Part shown: in pieces, positions 8,494-17,292 of the stretch
Position numbering within the stretch: position 1 is the first letter of the stretch
Layout of the letters: each line of letters begins with the position of its first letter
Assembly (NCBI GenBank): GCA_947495695.1
Contig: CANLZP010000001.1
Coordinates: 1,199,069-1,263,068, forward strand
From: an uncultured Erythrobacter sp.
GTDB taxonomy: Bacteria > Pseudomonadota > Alphaproteobacteria > Sphingomonadales > Sphingomonadaceae
Direction: 5' to 3'
DNA length: 64,000 nucleotides
Notes under the pieces: generated by a model
Database searches by the model: none
What the model was told of the DNA's origin: nothing
The model's input: only the letters and a program-made list of their open reading frames with translations
Program-made: the position numbers and the translations under genes

Positions 8494-9112
8494 CGGAGTT
8501 GCGCTGATCGATTATGGCGCAGGCAATTTGCACTCTGTTCACAATGCGCTGAAAGCCGTCGGGGCCGATGTTACGGTCACCCAAGACCCCGAAATCGTGC
8601 GCACAGCAGACCGGATCGTATTGCCCGGGGTTGGCTCATACAAATCATGCGCTGATGGATTGCGCGGTTTGATCGGTATGGTCGATGCGTTGGAGCAGCG
8701 CGTGCGGGTCGAGGCGGTGCCGTTCCTGGGCATTTGCGTGGGCATGCAATTGCTGGCCGATCGCGGATTGGAGCATGGCGAGACATTGGGATTGGGCTGG
8801 ATCGGCGGCGATGTTCGGCTGATCGAGAGCCAAGATCCGTCCATCAAAGTGCCGCATATGGGCTGGAATGACGTGGCCTTGCTGCCGCATGTCGGCACCC
8901 ATCCCTTAATCGAAGCGGGCGAGGCCTATTTTCTCCATTCCTATCATTTTGCAGCGCATGATCCGCAGCATATTTGCGCGATGACCGATCACGGACAAGG
9001 CCTGGTTGCGGCAGTTGCCAGCGAAACTGTGGTAGGGGTGCAATTTCATCCTGAGAAGAGCCAGTCTTATGGGTTGGAGATGCTCTCTCGATTTCTGGAG
9101 TGGAAGCCGTGA
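8486..9112 (+). CDS. hisH: Imidazole glycerol phosphate synthase, glutaminase subunit
   Basis: HisH releases ammonia from glutamine and channels it to HisF. The 208-aa class I glutamine amidotransferase has its nucleophile Cys in GICVGMQLL and the catalytic His and Glu in VQFHPEKSQ. The family N-terminus [13 protein letters not shown] appears right after the GTG at 8486, which I take as start; it overlaps the end of hisB by 8 bp. The longer ORF from 8363 reads through hisB out of frame and is not real. It overlaps hisA by 4 bp (GTGA), so hisB, hisH and hisA are translationally coupled. Confidence 0.95.
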   Translation: MGSGVALIDYGAGNLHSVHNALKAVGADVTVTQDPEIVRTADRIVLPGVGSYKSCADGLRGLIGMVDALEQRVRVEAVPFLGICVGMQLLADRGLEHGETLGLGWIGGDVRLIESQDPSIKVPHMGWNDVALLPHVGTHPLIEAGEAYFLHSYHFAAHDPQHICAMTDHGQGLVAAVASETVVGVQFHPEKSQSYGLEMLSRFLEWKP

Positions 9113-9837
9113 TTGTTTTTCCAGCGATTGATCTGAAGGGTGGCGAAGTCGTCCGACTGGCAGAAGGCGATATGGACCGAGCCACCGTTTATGGTGACAA
9201 TCCGGCTGCCCAAGCGATGATCTTTGCCGATGCAGGTGCGCAGCATCTGCATGTGGTCGATCTGGACGGCAGCTTTGCGGGACGCACGGAAAATCGCGCT
9301 GCGGTTGAGGCGATCATCGAGGCCTTTCCTGGCTATGTGCAATTGGGCGGCGGCATACGCGATGCGGCAGCGGTTGAAGGTTGGTTCAATCTGGGCGTGG
9401 CTCGGGTGGTGATGGGCTCCGCCGCGCTGAAAAACCCCGATTTCGTCAAAGAGATGGCACGCGAATGGGAAGGCGGCATCGTGGTGGCGGTGGATGCCAA
9501 GGACGGGATGGTTGCAACCGAGGGTTGGGCCGATGTGTCCGATGTACCGGTGGTCGATTTGGCCCGCCGGTTTGAAGATGCGGGCGTTGCCAGCCTACTG
9601 TTCACCGATATTGGCCGCGACGGATTGCTGAAAGGCGTCAATATCGATGCAACGCTGGATCTGGCGCGCCGGGTGGATATTCCCGTGATTGCCAGCGGCG
9701 GAGTGAAGGGATTGGATGACATTCACATCCTCTCGGTCAACGCGCATGAGGGGATCGAGGGCGTGATTACGGGCCGCGCTTTGTATGAAGGGCGGCTAGA
9801 TCTGGCTGCCGCCATTGCGATGGGTGCGAGGGAGTAA
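9109..9837 (+). CDS. hisA: ProFAR isomerase (phosphoribosylformimino-AICAR-phosphate isomerase)
   Basis: HisA is a (beta/alpha)8 barrel that performs the Amadori rearrangement of ProFAR to PRFAR. The protein begins [16 protein letters not shown], with the catalytic Asp in AIDL. The second half has DIGRDGLLKGVN with the other catalytic Asp, and [14 protein letters not shown] for phosphate binding. The GTG at 9109 overlaps the hisH stop (GTGA) and has GGAG eight bases upstream; the GTG at 9100 used by the ORF track has no site. Length is 242 aa, normal. The gene continues the his operon. Confidence 0.95.
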   Translation: MIVFPAIDLKGGEVVRLAEGDMDRATVYGDNPAAQAMIFADAGAQHLHVVDLDGSFAGRTENRAAVEAIIEAFPGYVQLGGGIRDAAAVEGWFNLGVARVVMGSAALKNPDFVKEMAREWEGGIVVAVDAKDGMVATEGWADVSDVPVVDLARRFEDAGVASLLFTDIGRDGLLKGVNIDATLDLARRVDIPVIASGGVKGLDDIHILSVNAHEGIEGVITGRALYEGRLDLAAAIAMGARE

Positions 9838-9841
9838 GAGC

Positions 9842-10231
9842 ATGTTTGGTTGGCTAAAGAAGAAAATCGCTGAAAGCCCGAGCATGGTTGTGGTTGGCGA
9901 AGGGGTCCTCAAAACGCATGATGTCGAGGCGAGATTTCGCGATGCTGCGCCGAATTCAAAACGCTTTTTTGGTAAGCTAAAGCAAAGCCGGTGGAGCGAT
10001 GGACAAGAACGTTTCAGTCTGCGTTTGCGCGACCTTTCCAGCGAACATGATGGAAAGTTGCGCCTGTACCGCGATGCCGATCAGGTGTCGGAATTTGATC
10101 TGACAGGCAGCGCGATTGAGTTTCGTTGGAAGGGGATGAGCAGCGATGCCATCCCCAAGTTCGAAATTGGCGACAAGCTGCGAATTGATGTGGGCTCCAT
10201 GAGCATCACTGCGACGGTGGAACCCGACTGA
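9842..10231 (+). CDS. Hypothetical protein within the his operon
   Basis: This 129-aa protein lies between hisA (4 bp upstream) and hisF, whose ATG overlaps its TGA by one base, so it is firmly inside the histidine operon. It starts [13 protein letters not shown]. The rest alternates charged and hydrophobic residues in a pattern suggesting beta-strands, with segments such as [17 protein letters not shown] and [17 protein letters not shown]. No catalytic motif, signal peptide or membrane segment is seen, and I do not recognise the family. Nothing in the sequence ties it to histidine synthesis beyond its place. Confidence 0.8.
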   Translation: MFGWLKKKIAESPSMVVVGEGVLKTHDVEARFRDAAPNSKRFFGKLKQSRWSDGQERFSLRLRDLSSEHDGKLRLYRDADQVSEFDLTGSAIEFRWKGMSSDAIPKFEIGDKLRIDVGSMSITATVEPD

Positions 10232-11013
10232 TGACCGTGCGCATTCGCGTGATCCCTTGTCTGGATGTGGCCGATGGCCGCGTGGTCAAAGGCGTGAATT
10301 TTGTCGATTTGAAGGATGCGGGCGATCCGGTGGAGCAAGCGCGGGCCTATGATGCGGCAGGCGCGGATGAACTGTGTTTTCTGGATATTTCGGCAACGCA
10401 TGAAGGGCGTGGGACTTTACTCGACATCGTCAAACGCACCGCGGAAGTATGCTTTATGCCGGTGACGGTGGGCGGCGGCGTTGCCTCGGTAGAGGATGCG
10501 CGCGCCTTGCTGCTGGCCGGGGCTGACAAGGTGGCGATCAATTCTGCAGCGGTGAAACGGCCCGAAGTTGTGCGCGAAATCGCCGAGAAGTTTGGTAGCC
10601 AATGCATTGTCGCCAGCGTGGATGCGCGCCGGGTTGTCGGAACCACAGGCGAGGCGGGTCCGAAGTGGGAAATCTTCACCCATGGCGGGCGAAAACCCAC
10701 GGGTATTGATGCATTGGAACATGCGAAATTGCTGGCAGAGATGGGCGCAGGCGAATTGCTCGTCACCAGCATGGACGGTGATGGAACCAAGGCCGGATAT
10801 GATCTGGAGTTGATCCGCGCGATTGCTGACAGCGTCACCATCCCGGTGATCGCCAGTGGCGGCGTGGGGACGCTGGATCATCTGGTCGAAGGCGTGAAGC
10901 GGGGCCATGCCAGCGCTGTGTTGGCGGCCTCAATCTTCCACTTTGGCGAGCATTCCATTGCCGATGCCCACACGGCCTTGCGCGCCGCCGGATTGCCCGC
11001 GCGATCGATTTGA
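10231..11013 (+). CDS. hisF: Imidazole glycerol phosphate synthase, cyclase subunit
   Basis: HisF uses HisH-derived ammonia to convert PRFAR to imidazole glycerol phosphate and AICAR. The 260-aa (beta/alpha)8 barrel starts [19 protein letters not shown] with the catalytic Asp at residue 12. The second catalytic Asp lies in VASVDARRV near residue 130, and the phosphate-binding loops are TVGGGV and [12 protein letters not shown]. Its ATG overlaps the preceding stop by one base. Length and motifs are normal. Confidence 0.97.
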   Translation: MTVRIRVIPCLDVADGRVVKGVNFVDLKDAGDPVEQARAYDAAGADELCFLDISATHEGRGTLLDIVKRTAEVCFMPVTVGGGVASVEDARALLLAGADKVAINSAAVKRPEVVREIAEKFGSQCIVASVDARRVVGTTGEAGPKWEIFTHGGRKPTGIDALEHAKLLAEMGAGELLVTSMDGDGTKAGYDLELIRAIADSVTIPVIASGGVGTLDHLVEGVKRGHASAVLAASIFHFGEHSIADAHTALRAAGLPARSI

Positions 11014-11061
11014 CCCAAAAGAACATTTGCCAGCCAGCTGGCTTTGGACGAGAAAAGCCCG

Positions 11062-11382
11062 ATGGACACACTAAAGCGCCTTGAACAAACCATTGCCGAG
11101 CGGGCCACTGCCGCGCCTGATGAAAGCTATGTGGCTAAGCTCAATGCCAAGGGGCTGGAGACCATCGCCAAGAAATTGGGCGAGGAAGCGACCGAGACGG
11201 TGATTGCTGCGCTGTCTCAGGGCAAAGATGAGCTAGTGGCGGAAAGCGCAGATCTATTGTTTCACCTGCTGGTGTTGTTGCAAGCCAAGGGCGTTTCTCT
11301 CGATCAGGTTATGTCGGAATTGGATCGCCGCGAAGGCGTGTCTGGTCTGGTCGAAAAAGCCTCGCGGGGGGATGATGGATAG
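11062..11382 (+). CDS. hisE: Phosphoribosyl-ATP pyrophosphatase
   Basis: HisE hydrolyses phosphoribosyl-ATP to phosphoribosyl-AMP, the second step of histidine synthesis. The 106-aa all-helical protein has KKLGEEATETVIAA and ELVAESADLLFHLLVLL, carrying the metal-binding Glu/Asp residues of the MazG-like fold. The ORF track begins at a TTG at 11044; the ATG at 11062 (MDTLKRLEQTI) gives the usual N-terminus. It overlaps the downstream cupin gene by 11 bp. No hisI or hisG is present in this window. Confidence 0.94.
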   Translation: MDTLKRLEQTIAERATAAPDESYVAKLNAKGLETIAKKLGEEATETVIAALSQGKDELVAESADLLFHLLVLLQAKGVSLDQVMSELDRREGVSGLVEKASRGDDG

Positions 11383-11707
11383 GTCGCATTGGATGACTCG
11401 TCTTGCCGAATTCGAGGCAGGACTGGAACAATCGGATGTACCATTTCACCTGGGTGTCGCCCATGGTTCCATGTCCACAGAGTTGTTCAGGCCGGTGGGC
11501 ACGGACATCCAAAAGCCGCACGCTCAGGACGAATTGTACATAATCCGACGCGGCACATCCGACTTTCTGCGCGGCGAGGGCCGCGTGTCTGTGGCAGCAG
11601 GGGATGTGCTATTTGTTCCGGCTGGAATGGACCATCGTTTCGTCGATTTCAGCGCAGACTTCGACACGTGGGTCATTTTCTGGGGCCCACAAGGTGGAGA
11701 GAAATAA
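11372..11707 (+). CDS. Cupin domain-containing protein
   Basis: This 111-aa single-domain cupin has the two beta-barrel motifs: HAQDELYIIRRG near residue 50 (with its Glu and His positions) and GDVLFVPAGMDHRFVDF near residue 82. The fold usually binds a metal and serves sugar isomerases, dioxygenases or small regulators; the present function is unknown. It overlaps hisE by 11 bp and the HIT gene by one base (TAATG), so it is embedded in the operon. Such small cupins at the end of his operons are not part of the pathway itself, and a role in it is unproven. Confidence 0.88.
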   Translation: MMDRSHWMTRLAEFEAGLEQSDVPFHLGVAHGSMSTELFRPVGTDIQKPHAQDELYIIRRGTSDFLRGEGRVSVAAGDVLFVPAGMDHRFVDFSADFDTWVIFWGPQGGEK

Positions 11708-12084
11708 TGCCGATTGATGCGACGCTGCCCTATGATGACAACAACATTTTCGCCAAGATTTTGCGCGGAGAAATCCCCTCCACCAAGGTCTATGAGGATG
11801 AATGGTCCTATGCGTTTGAGGATATCAACCCGCAGGCAGAAATTCACACGCTGGTGATTCCCAAGGGCCAGTATGTCAGCTGGGATGATTTCTCGGCTAA
11901 GGCTCCGGCAGAGGAAATCGCCGGTTTCGTCCGGGCGGTTGGCGAAGTTGCGCGGATGAAGGGACTGGTGGAACCGGGCTATCGCATGATGGCCAATATA
12001 GGCGCGCATGGCGGCCAAGAAGTGCCGCATTTGCACGTTCATATATTTGGCGGACAGTTTTTGGGGCCGATGATCGCGCGCTAG
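11707..12084 (+). CDS. HIT family protein (purine nucleoside phosphoramidase-like)
   Basis: This 125-aa histidine triad protein has IFAKILRGEIPSTKVYEDE at the N-terminus and HLHVHIFGG at the C-terminus, where the HxHxH triad forms the nucleotide-hydrolysing site. Bacterial HinT proteins cleave AMP-linked amines. The ORF track begins upstream at 11389, out of the real start; the ATG at 11707 overlaps the cupin stop by one base. It ends the his-cluster transcript, followed by a structured non-coding region. A HIT gene after hisE is common in alphaproteobacteria. Confidence 0.93.
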   Translation: MPIDATLPYDDNNIFAKILRGEIPSTKVYEDEWSYAFEDINPQAEIHTLVIPKGQYVSWDDFSAKAPAEEIAGFVRAVGEVARMKGLVEPGYRMMANIGAHGGQEVPHLHVHIFGGQFLGPMIAR

Positions 12085-12377
12085 CTTGACCCTCAATCGC
12101 CGGGCCGCGAACGTCCGTTCGCCTTGGCTTTCAGCCTGACCGGCCGGCGCGAAGTCGCGCTTGCGACGCCATTGGCGTCGACCCGTTCCAACCAAGAGGC
12201 TTGGTCGCGGAGCATGGACCCGAAGGGGCCGCAAGGCCGACTGGCCGCCTGCAGGCCCGAAAAGGGCCGAGGAACCCCAAACAAACAGACTCAAATATGC
12301 CACGTTTCACCGCCTTCCATGTGAAGCGATGAAAACCCCGCTTCCCAGTGAATCCGCGCTAGGCTAAGACATTTGCG
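12085..12377. repeat. Gene-free, GC-rich structured element before the tol-pal operon
   Basis: This stretch holds a chain of short perfect or near-perfect inverted repeats, for example CGAACGTCCGTTCG, CGACGCCATTGGCGTCG and GGCTTTCAGCC, packed from about 12105 to 12290. Small ORFs cross it on both strands (63-68 aa), but their composition follows the hairpins and they lack good ribosome-binding sites. I read it as a dispersed palindromic element rather than a gene. The last 80 bases, up to the ybgC start, hold no clear promoter boxes. Confidence 0.5.
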
Positions 12378-12878
12378 ATGAATTTGCCCAATCCTCCCGG
12401 CGGTTGTTTTGACGGCCCACGCCATCTTTATGCGGTGCGCGTCTATTATGAGGACACCGACCTGTCCGGCATAACCTATCACGCCAATTATCTGCGCTGG
12501 TTTGAACGCGCGCGGTCTGACCTGTTGCGCATGCTCAAGATAGATCAGCGCGCCGCGATCGAAGCAGGGGAAAGCGGGGATGGGGGCGCCTATGCCGTGT
12601 CGGAAATCAATCTGAAATATTGGCGCCCGGCCAAGTTGGATGATGATGTGGTGGTCGACACGATCTGCACCGAATTGGGCGCGGCCAGTTGCCGGATGCA
12701 CCAACGCGCCTTTCGCAATTTTGCCGGCGCTGCTGGCGGTGATGCTGGCGTTGAAGAAGAACTTTTGTGTGAAGCGACACTGCGCGTAGGCTTTATCTCG
12801 CTCGACGGGCGTCCGCGCCGTCAGCCGGCCGAATGGCGCGCCGCTTTCAAAGCATTTATGGAAGACAAACTAGCATGA
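12378..12878 (+). CDS. ybgC: Tol-Pal-associated acyl-CoA thioesterase
   Basis: This 166-aa hotdog-fold thioesterase has the 4-hydroxybenzoyl-CoA thioesterase/YbgC signature YYEDTDLSGITYHANYLRW near residue 20, with the catalytic Asp in EDTD. It hydrolyses acyl-CoA esters and is almost always the first gene of tol-pal operons. It overlaps tolQ by 4 bp (ATGA). The insertion GAAGGDAGVEEE near residue 120 is slightly longer than in the E. coli protein but is typical of alphaproteobacterial versions. Confidence 0.93.
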   Translation: MNLPNPPGGCFDGPRHLYAVRVYYEDTDLSGITYHANYLRWFERARSDLLRMLKIDQRAAIEAGESGDGGAYAVSEINLKYWRPAKLDDDVVVDTICTELGAASCRMHQRAFRNFAGAAGGDAGVEEELLCEATLRVGFISLDGRPRRQPAEWRAAFKAFMEDKLA

Positions 12879-13579
12879 TTTTCTCTCTCCCGCTCACCAG
12901 CCTTGGCGCGTCGACGCGGCTCAATCCACTCGATCTGTTTTTGCAGGCCGATATTGTTGTGCAGGCGGTCATGCTGGGTCTTATTCTGGCCAGCGTGTGG
13001 GTGTGGACGATCATTGTCTCCTTCTCTTTACGGATGGGCAAGATCGAGCGCCGCTCACGCGAGTATGAGGACGAGTTCTGGGATAGCGAGGATTACGAGC
13101 GCCTGCTTGGCAAGCGAGCCAAGGCCGATATTCCCAGTGCACGTGTTGCCGCCATGGCGATGGAGGAATGGAAAAGCTCCACCGCCAAGTCGCCGATTGA
13201 TCGGGAAGGGACGCGCCACCGCACCGCCAGCGCAATGGAAAGCCAGGTGGCGCAAGAGGCGGACAATCTGGCCGAGAGGCTTAATTTTCTCGCGACCACG
13301 GGTGCGGTTGCTCCGTTCGTTGGCCTGTTCGGTACTGTATGGGGCATCATGAACAGCTTCTTCCAGATTGGTGCTCAGGAAAGCTCGTCGCTCGCTGTGG
13401 TTGCTCCGGGCATTTCAGAAGCCTTGTTTGCAACCGCCATTGGCCTGTTCGCCGCCATACCGGCAGTGATCGCCTACAACCGCTTCAGTCACCGGGTGAA
13501 CCGCTATGAGGCACGCCTGCAACGCTTTGCAGACCGTTTCCATGCAGGTCTCAGCCGCGAACTGGATCAAGCATCATGA
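12875..13579 (+). CDS. tolQ: TolQ, proton-channel subunit of the Tol-Pal system
   Basis: TolQ is a three-helix inner-membrane protein that, with TolR, uses the proton gradient to energise TolA for outer-membrane constriction at division. The 234-aa protein has a first helix near residues 28-50, a long cytoplasmic loop, and the MotA/ExbB signature PFVGLFGTVWGIMNSF near residue 147 followed by ISEALFATAIGLFAAIPAVIAYN. The ATG at 12875 overlaps the ybgC stop; the ORF track's earlier start is inside ybgC. Confidence 0.95.
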   Translation: MIFSLPLTSLGASTRLNPLDLFLQADIVVQAVMLGLILASVWVWTIIVSFSLRMGKIERRSREYEDEFWDSEDYERLLGKRAKADIPSARVAAMAMEEWKSSTAKSPIDREGTRHRTASAMESQVAQEADNLAERLNFLATTGAVAPFVGLFGTVWGIMNSFFQIGAQESSSLAVVAPGISEALFATAIGLFAAIPAVIAYNRFSHRVNRYEARLQRFADRFHAGLSRELDQAS

Positions 13580-13714
13580 TTTGCGCATTCGCCTCCGCGA
13601 ACGCGATTTCCTCGCTCTCACGACCTGAAGGTCGCGTCGCTGCGGGCGGGCCGTCGCCCTTGCGGCGGCTGCGCCCCCGTCAGGCGCAAACCAGATGGGC
13701 TGGGGGTTAGGCCT
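13580..13714. repeat. GC-rich hairpin element between tolQ and tolR
   Basis: Inside the otherwise tightly packed tol operon, 135 bases separate tolQ and tolR. They contain the perfect hairpin CGACCTGAAGGTCG and a longer imperfect stem around GGGCGGGCCGTCGCCC and GCGGCGGCTGCGCCC. Composition is much more GC-rich than the flanking genes. It looks like an inserted palindromic (REP-like) element; copies elsewhere would have to be confirmed by search. No coding is supported. Confidence 0.5.
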
Positions 13715-14158
13715 ATGGCATTCTCCATGGCTTCGCAGAGCGAATCTCGCCGTTCCCGCCGCGCGCCTATGGCAGAGATCAATGTCACGCCCTTTGTCGA
13801 TGTGATGCTGGTTTTGCTGATCATTTTCATGGTCACAGCCCCGCTGCTTGCCTCCGGCGTGCCGGTGGAATTGCCTGACAGCCGCGCAAATCCGATCGAT
13901 CAAAGCCCCAGCCAAGTGACCGTGGCGATTGATAATGCGGGCGTCATCTACATCGACAATACGCGCATTCCTGCAGGCGGTTTTGCCGATGCGTTGCTGC
14001 AAATCGATCCTGGGTCGCAGGCCAGCGGGCCGATCATCGTGCTGCGCGCAGACCGGACGTTGGATTATGGCCGGGTGATGGCCGTGATGGGAGAATTGAA
14101 CCGCGCTGGCTTCAATTCGATCTCGCTGGTCACCAACGGTTCAGTCTCGCCGCCATAG
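13715..14158 (+). CDS. tolR: TolR, Tol-Pal proton-channel partner
   Basis: TolR is an ExbD/TolR-family protein with one transmembrane helix. In this 147-aa protein, AEINVTPFVDVMLVLLIIFMVTAP near residue 22 has the family's conserved Asp that takes part in proton flow. The rest is a periplasmic domain ending VMGELNRAGFNSISLVTNG. It is separated from tolQ by a hairpin element. tolA follows 7 bp downstream. Confidence 0.95.
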   Translation: MAFSMASQSESRRSRRAPMAEINVTPFVDVMLVLLIIFMVTAPLLASGVPVELPDSRANPIDQSPSQVTVAIDNAGVIYIDNTRIPAGGFADALLQIDPGSQASGPIIVLRADRTLDYGRVMAVMGELNRAGFNSISLVTNGSVSPP

Positions 14159-14165
14159 CGTAGCG

Positions 14166-14933
14166 ATGATGGTGGAACATGTTGCCTTTCGTCGCGAAGA
14201 GCGGTTTGGCCTGGCAATTGCCTTCGGGCTGCACCTATTGTTGGTGGCGGTGCTGGTCATGCAGCCTGCGCCCGACATCCTGACCGAGCGTCCTGAGCGC
14301 ATGACCGTCAGCCTGGCGAGCGACATTGGTCTGGAAGCGACCGCTCCCGTGCTTGTGCCTGAAAGCCGCGCGGCCATTGCCCCTGAATTGGCCGACGAGC
14401 CTCAGCCCAGCGTTGCAGATACGCTAGAGCAAGCGACCACAAGCACAGCGCCTTCGCCAGACCGGCAAACAAGACAAGAAACACCCAGGCCCCAACCCAC
14501 AGCTCGGCCCGAACCGCGCCAAGGCGGCGGATCGCAAGTGGGCGACAATTTTCTGGAAGGGGCGGGCAACAGTCGTACCAGCGATGATGCGCGCATTCCG
14601 GCCAGCCAAATTGGGGCCAGTGCCAAGGCATCGATTATCCAGGCCATCGTGCGCCAGATCCGCCCGCATTGGACCGCACCTTCGGGCGTCGATTCCGAGC
14701 TTTTGATTACCGAGTTGGCGTTTGATCTGGATGAAGAGGGCCGATTGCGGGGCCGCCCACGGGTGCTACGGCAGGGCGGGATCAACGCTTCAAACCGCCC
14801 GCAAGCAGGGCTGCATGCCGAACGCGCCATCCGTGCAGTGCAACTGGCCGCACCGTTCGACCTGCCTGACGAATATTACAACGCCTGGAAGTCGATCCGG
14901 GGCGCGCGTTTCGATAGGAACCTTTCTCGATGA
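14166..14933 (+). CDS. tolA: TolA-like energy transducer (TonB/TolA C-terminal domain)
   Basis: This 255-aa protein has one transmembrane helix near residues 15-35 (LAIAFGLHLLLVAVLVMQP), a Pro/Glu/Arg-rich periplasmic spacer (about residues 60-125), and a C-terminal domain beginning IIQAIVRQIRPHWTAP with the TolA/TonB fold pattern. It should span the periplasm and link TolQR to TolB and Pal. The spacer is shorter than in E. coli TolA, as is normal in sphingomonads. It overlaps tolB by 4 bp (ATGA). Identification rests mainly on place and architecture. Confidence 0.88.
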   Translation: MMVEHVAFRREERFGLAIAFGLHLLLVAVLVMQPAPDILTERPERMTVSLASDIGLEATAPVLVPESRAAIAPELADEPQPSVADTLEQATTSTAPSPDRQTRQETPRPQPTARPEPRQGGGSQVGDNFLEGAGNSRTSDDARIPASQIGASAKASIIQAIVRQIRPHWTAPSGVDSELLITELAFDLDEEGRLRGRPRVLRQGGINASNRPQAGLHAERAIRAVQLAAPFDLPDEYYNAWKSIRGARFDRNLSR

Positions 14934-16339
14934 AACAGCTGATTTTTGCTCTCGCCCTTTTTGCCATCCCGCTGGCCACCAGTCCCCTCGCAGCGCAAAG
15001 CTCTGATCTGGGTACGCCTGTCGCCGAAGGTGGCTCGGTGGAAACCTTGGGCCAAGCCGAAGCCGAGGAAGGCGGCCTAAGCTTTACCGTCACCGATGAA
15101 AGCGATTGGTCCGATATTGGCGTGGCGATTGCCGGCTTTGCCGCCGACCGTGACCGACCAACGCCCGCCAATGCCAATGGCACGGCCGCGCTGGGCCGCG
15201 AGATTTCGCGCGTCATCACCGCCAATCTGCGCAACAATGGTATTTTCAGACCTGTCGGACCGGACAGTCTGCCTCAGCCGAGCTTTGCCCAGATCACTTC
15301 GCCCAGTTGGGGCAGTTGGAGTGGTCGCGGGGTGGAGATGCTGGTCCATGGCTATGTCAGCGCGCGTGCAGATGGCCGACTGACCGTTGGGTGCTATCTT
15401 TACGATGTAGCTCTGCAAGACGAGTTGATCCGCGAAGGTTGGGTTGTGCCACCGGCTGATTGGCGGCGCGCGGCGCACAAATGTTCAGACCTGATCTATT
15501 CGCGCCTGACGGGGGAGAGCCCGTTCTTCGACAGCCGCATCGCCTATATCGCTGAAACCGGACCGAAGGATAAACGCATCAAGCGGCTGGCGATCATGGA
15601 CAGCGATGGCGCCAACCACCGATTTCTGACGCTGGGCAGCGCCACCGCGCTGACGCCGCGTTACTCGCCCGATTACAAGAAGCTGCTGTATCTGTCTTAT
15701 GTAGACGGCAATCCGCGCATCTATGTCTATGACATTGGCACCGGTCGTCAGCAGTTGGTGGCGGAAACCGGCAACCCCACGTTGGCCCCGCGCTGGTCGC
15801 CCGATGGCCGCAATATCCTCTATTCGATGGCCGTGGGCGGCAATACGGACATTTATCGTGTGCCTGCCATTGGAGGCCGCAGCGTGCGGCTGACCGACAC
15901 GCCTGGTATCGATATTGGCGGGTCGTATTCGCCTGACGGCAGCAAGATTGTGTTTGAAAGCGACCGTTCGGGCACACAGCAATGCTATGTTATGGATGCC
16001 GACGGCTCTAACCAAAGGCGTTTGACCTTCTTTGGCGGGCGCTGCGCAACGCCGGAATGGAGCCCGCGCGGAGACCAGATCGCCTTCACGCGGATTGCGG
16101 GTGACTTCAACATAGCGGTGATGAACCCCAATGGCCGTAACCTTCGGGTGCTGACCAGCGGATGGCAGGACGAGGCGCCAACCTGGGCTCCCAATGGCCG
16201 GATCATCCAATTCTTCCGCACCACCCGCAATTCGGGCCGTTCTGCCCTGTGGCAGGTCGATCTGACGGGTCGCAACGAGAGACGGCTAAAAACGCCGGTT
16301 GATGCCTCCGATCCGGCTTGGGGACCGATTTTGCCTTGA
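14930..16339 (+). CDS. tolB: TolB periplasmic beta-propeller protein
   Basis: TolB links Pal to the inner-membrane Tol complex. The 469-aa protein has a Sec signal peptide (residues 1-22, cleavage likely after LAAQS), an N-terminal domain and six WD40-like repeats with the motifs RYSPDYKKLLYLS, RWSPDGRNILYSMA, SYSPDGSKIVFESDRSG and EWSPRGDQIAFTRI. Its length is normal. tolA overlaps its start and pal follows 78 bp later. Confidence 0.96.
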   Translation: MKQLIFALALFAIPLATSPLAAQSSDLGTPVAEGGSVETLGQAEAEEGGLSFTVTDESDWSDIGVAIAGFAADRDRPTPANANGTAALGREISRVITANLRNNGIFRPVGPDSLPQPSFAQITSPSWGSWSGRGVEMLVHGYVSARADGRLTVGCYLYDVALQDELIREGWVVPPADWRRAAHKCSDLIYSRLTGESPFFDSRIAYIAETGPKDKRIKRLAIMDSDGANHRFLTLGSATALTPRYSPDYKKLLYLSYVDGNPRIYVYDIGTGRQQLVAETGNPTLAPRWSPDGRNILYSMAVGGNTDIYRVPAIGGRSVRLTDTPGIDIGGSYSPDGSKIVFESDRSGTQQCYVMDADGSNQRRLTFFGGRCATPEWSPRGDQIAFTRIAGDFNIAVMNPNGRNLRVLTSGWQDEAPTWAPNGRIIQFFRTTRNSGRSALWQVDLTGRNERRLKTPVDASDPAWGPILP

Positions 16340-16417
16340 GCACGTTTTGGTAATAACATTCTGGCTGCATCCCCCTGGTGCTTTTACCATGCGGCCATTC
16401 GGGAAAGGAACCCAAGT

Positions 16418-16939
16418 ATGAATACTCGACTTGCAACCATCGCGCTTCTCAGCGGAACCGTGGCCTTGGCTGGCTGTGCCAAGAAGGCTCCTGAACAGCT
16501 TCCACCAGCGCCAGAGCAGACCACTACGGATCAAGGAACCACCGTTGCTCCCGTGGGTGACACCGGACCGACCCTGGGCACGCAGGCTCATTTCGAAGAT
16601 GCGGTGAACGGCCAGAATGTGATCTATTTCGACACCGACCGGTTCAATATCGACAGCGCCGATGCGGCCGCGCTGCAAACGCAGGCGCAATATCTGTCTC
16701 GCTATGGTGCCATCTCGATCACCATCGAAGGGCACGCCGATGAACGCGGCACGCGCGAATACAACCTCGCGCTGGGTGAGCGTCGGGCCAATTCGGCAAA
16801 GAATTATCTAATCAGTCTGGGCGTGGATGCCAATCGCATTCGCACTGTCAGCTATGGCAAGGAGCGCCCGGTTGCTCTGGCGTCAAACGCAGCCGCTTGG
16901 TCGCAAAACCGCCGCGCTGTCAGCGTCGTAATAAACTAA
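16418..16939 (+). CDS. pal: Peptidoglycan-associated lipoprotein Pal
   Basis: Pal is an outer-membrane lipoprotein that binds peptidoglycan. The 173-aa protein has a signal peptide with lipobox LAGC near residue 20 and a C-terminal OmpA-like domain with FNIDSADAAALQTQAQYL and IEGHADERGTREYNLALGERRANS, the meso-diaminopimelate-binding region. A GGAAAGGAA ribosome-binding site precedes the ATG. It completes the ybgC-tolQRAB-pal operon. Confidence 0.97.
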   Translation: MNTRLATIALLSGTVALAGCAKKAPEQLPPAPEQTTTDQGTTVAPVGDTGPTLGTQAHFEDAVNGQNVIYFDTDRFNIDSADAAALQTQAQYLSRYGAISITIEGHADERGTREYNLALGERRANSAKNYLISLGVDANRIRTVSYGKERPVALASNAAAWSQNRRAVSVVIN

Positions 16940-16950
16940 AGCTTGATCAA

Positions 16951-17136
16951 TTAGTTAGACAGCCACCAAGGTGACAGCAAGCCGAGCACGTTCTCATCAA
17001 TCTGGGGTAAAGCGGTTTGCAAGGGGGCAACTCCCAGGCCGGCACCGCTGCCGACCGGATGGGCGACATTGATCGCGACGAGGGCAGCCATCGCGAAAAC
17101 AGCGATAATGCTCGAAAGGGTCAATTGCTTGCTCAT
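16951..17136 (-). CDS. Small single-pass membrane or secreted protein
   Basis: This 61-aa protein has a basic-hydrophobic N-terminus (MSKQLTLSSIIAVFAMAALVAINVAH) that can be a transmembrane helix or signal peptide, then a Gly/Pro-rich tail ending in LLSPWWLSN. I chose the ATG at 17136 because AAGGACG lies at ribosome-binding distance; the ORF track begins at 17166. It converges on pal and diverges from the J-domain gene. Family unknown. Its small size limits confidence. Confidence 0.6.
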   Translation of the reverse strand: MSKQLTLSSIIAVFAMAALVAINVAHPVGSGAGLGVAPLQTALPQIDENVLGLLSPWWLSN

Positions 17137-17292
17137 ATTCACGTCCTTAGCTGCGCAATGCTTCACAAATTATGAAGTGCTATTGCAATGCAACATTTCT
17201 AATCGAAACTGGTTCCCAGATCTTTTCATTGCTCGCAACCCTCTCTAGACAGGCCGTCGAAATGATTAGACCAGCGACATTGAGCGCCCACC

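Noticed and set aside
12093-12284. 63-aa ORF on the minus strand before ybgC, and overlapping plus-strand ORFs
   Set aside because: They lie in a chain of palindromes that explains their composition, and have no ribosome-binding site or known domain.
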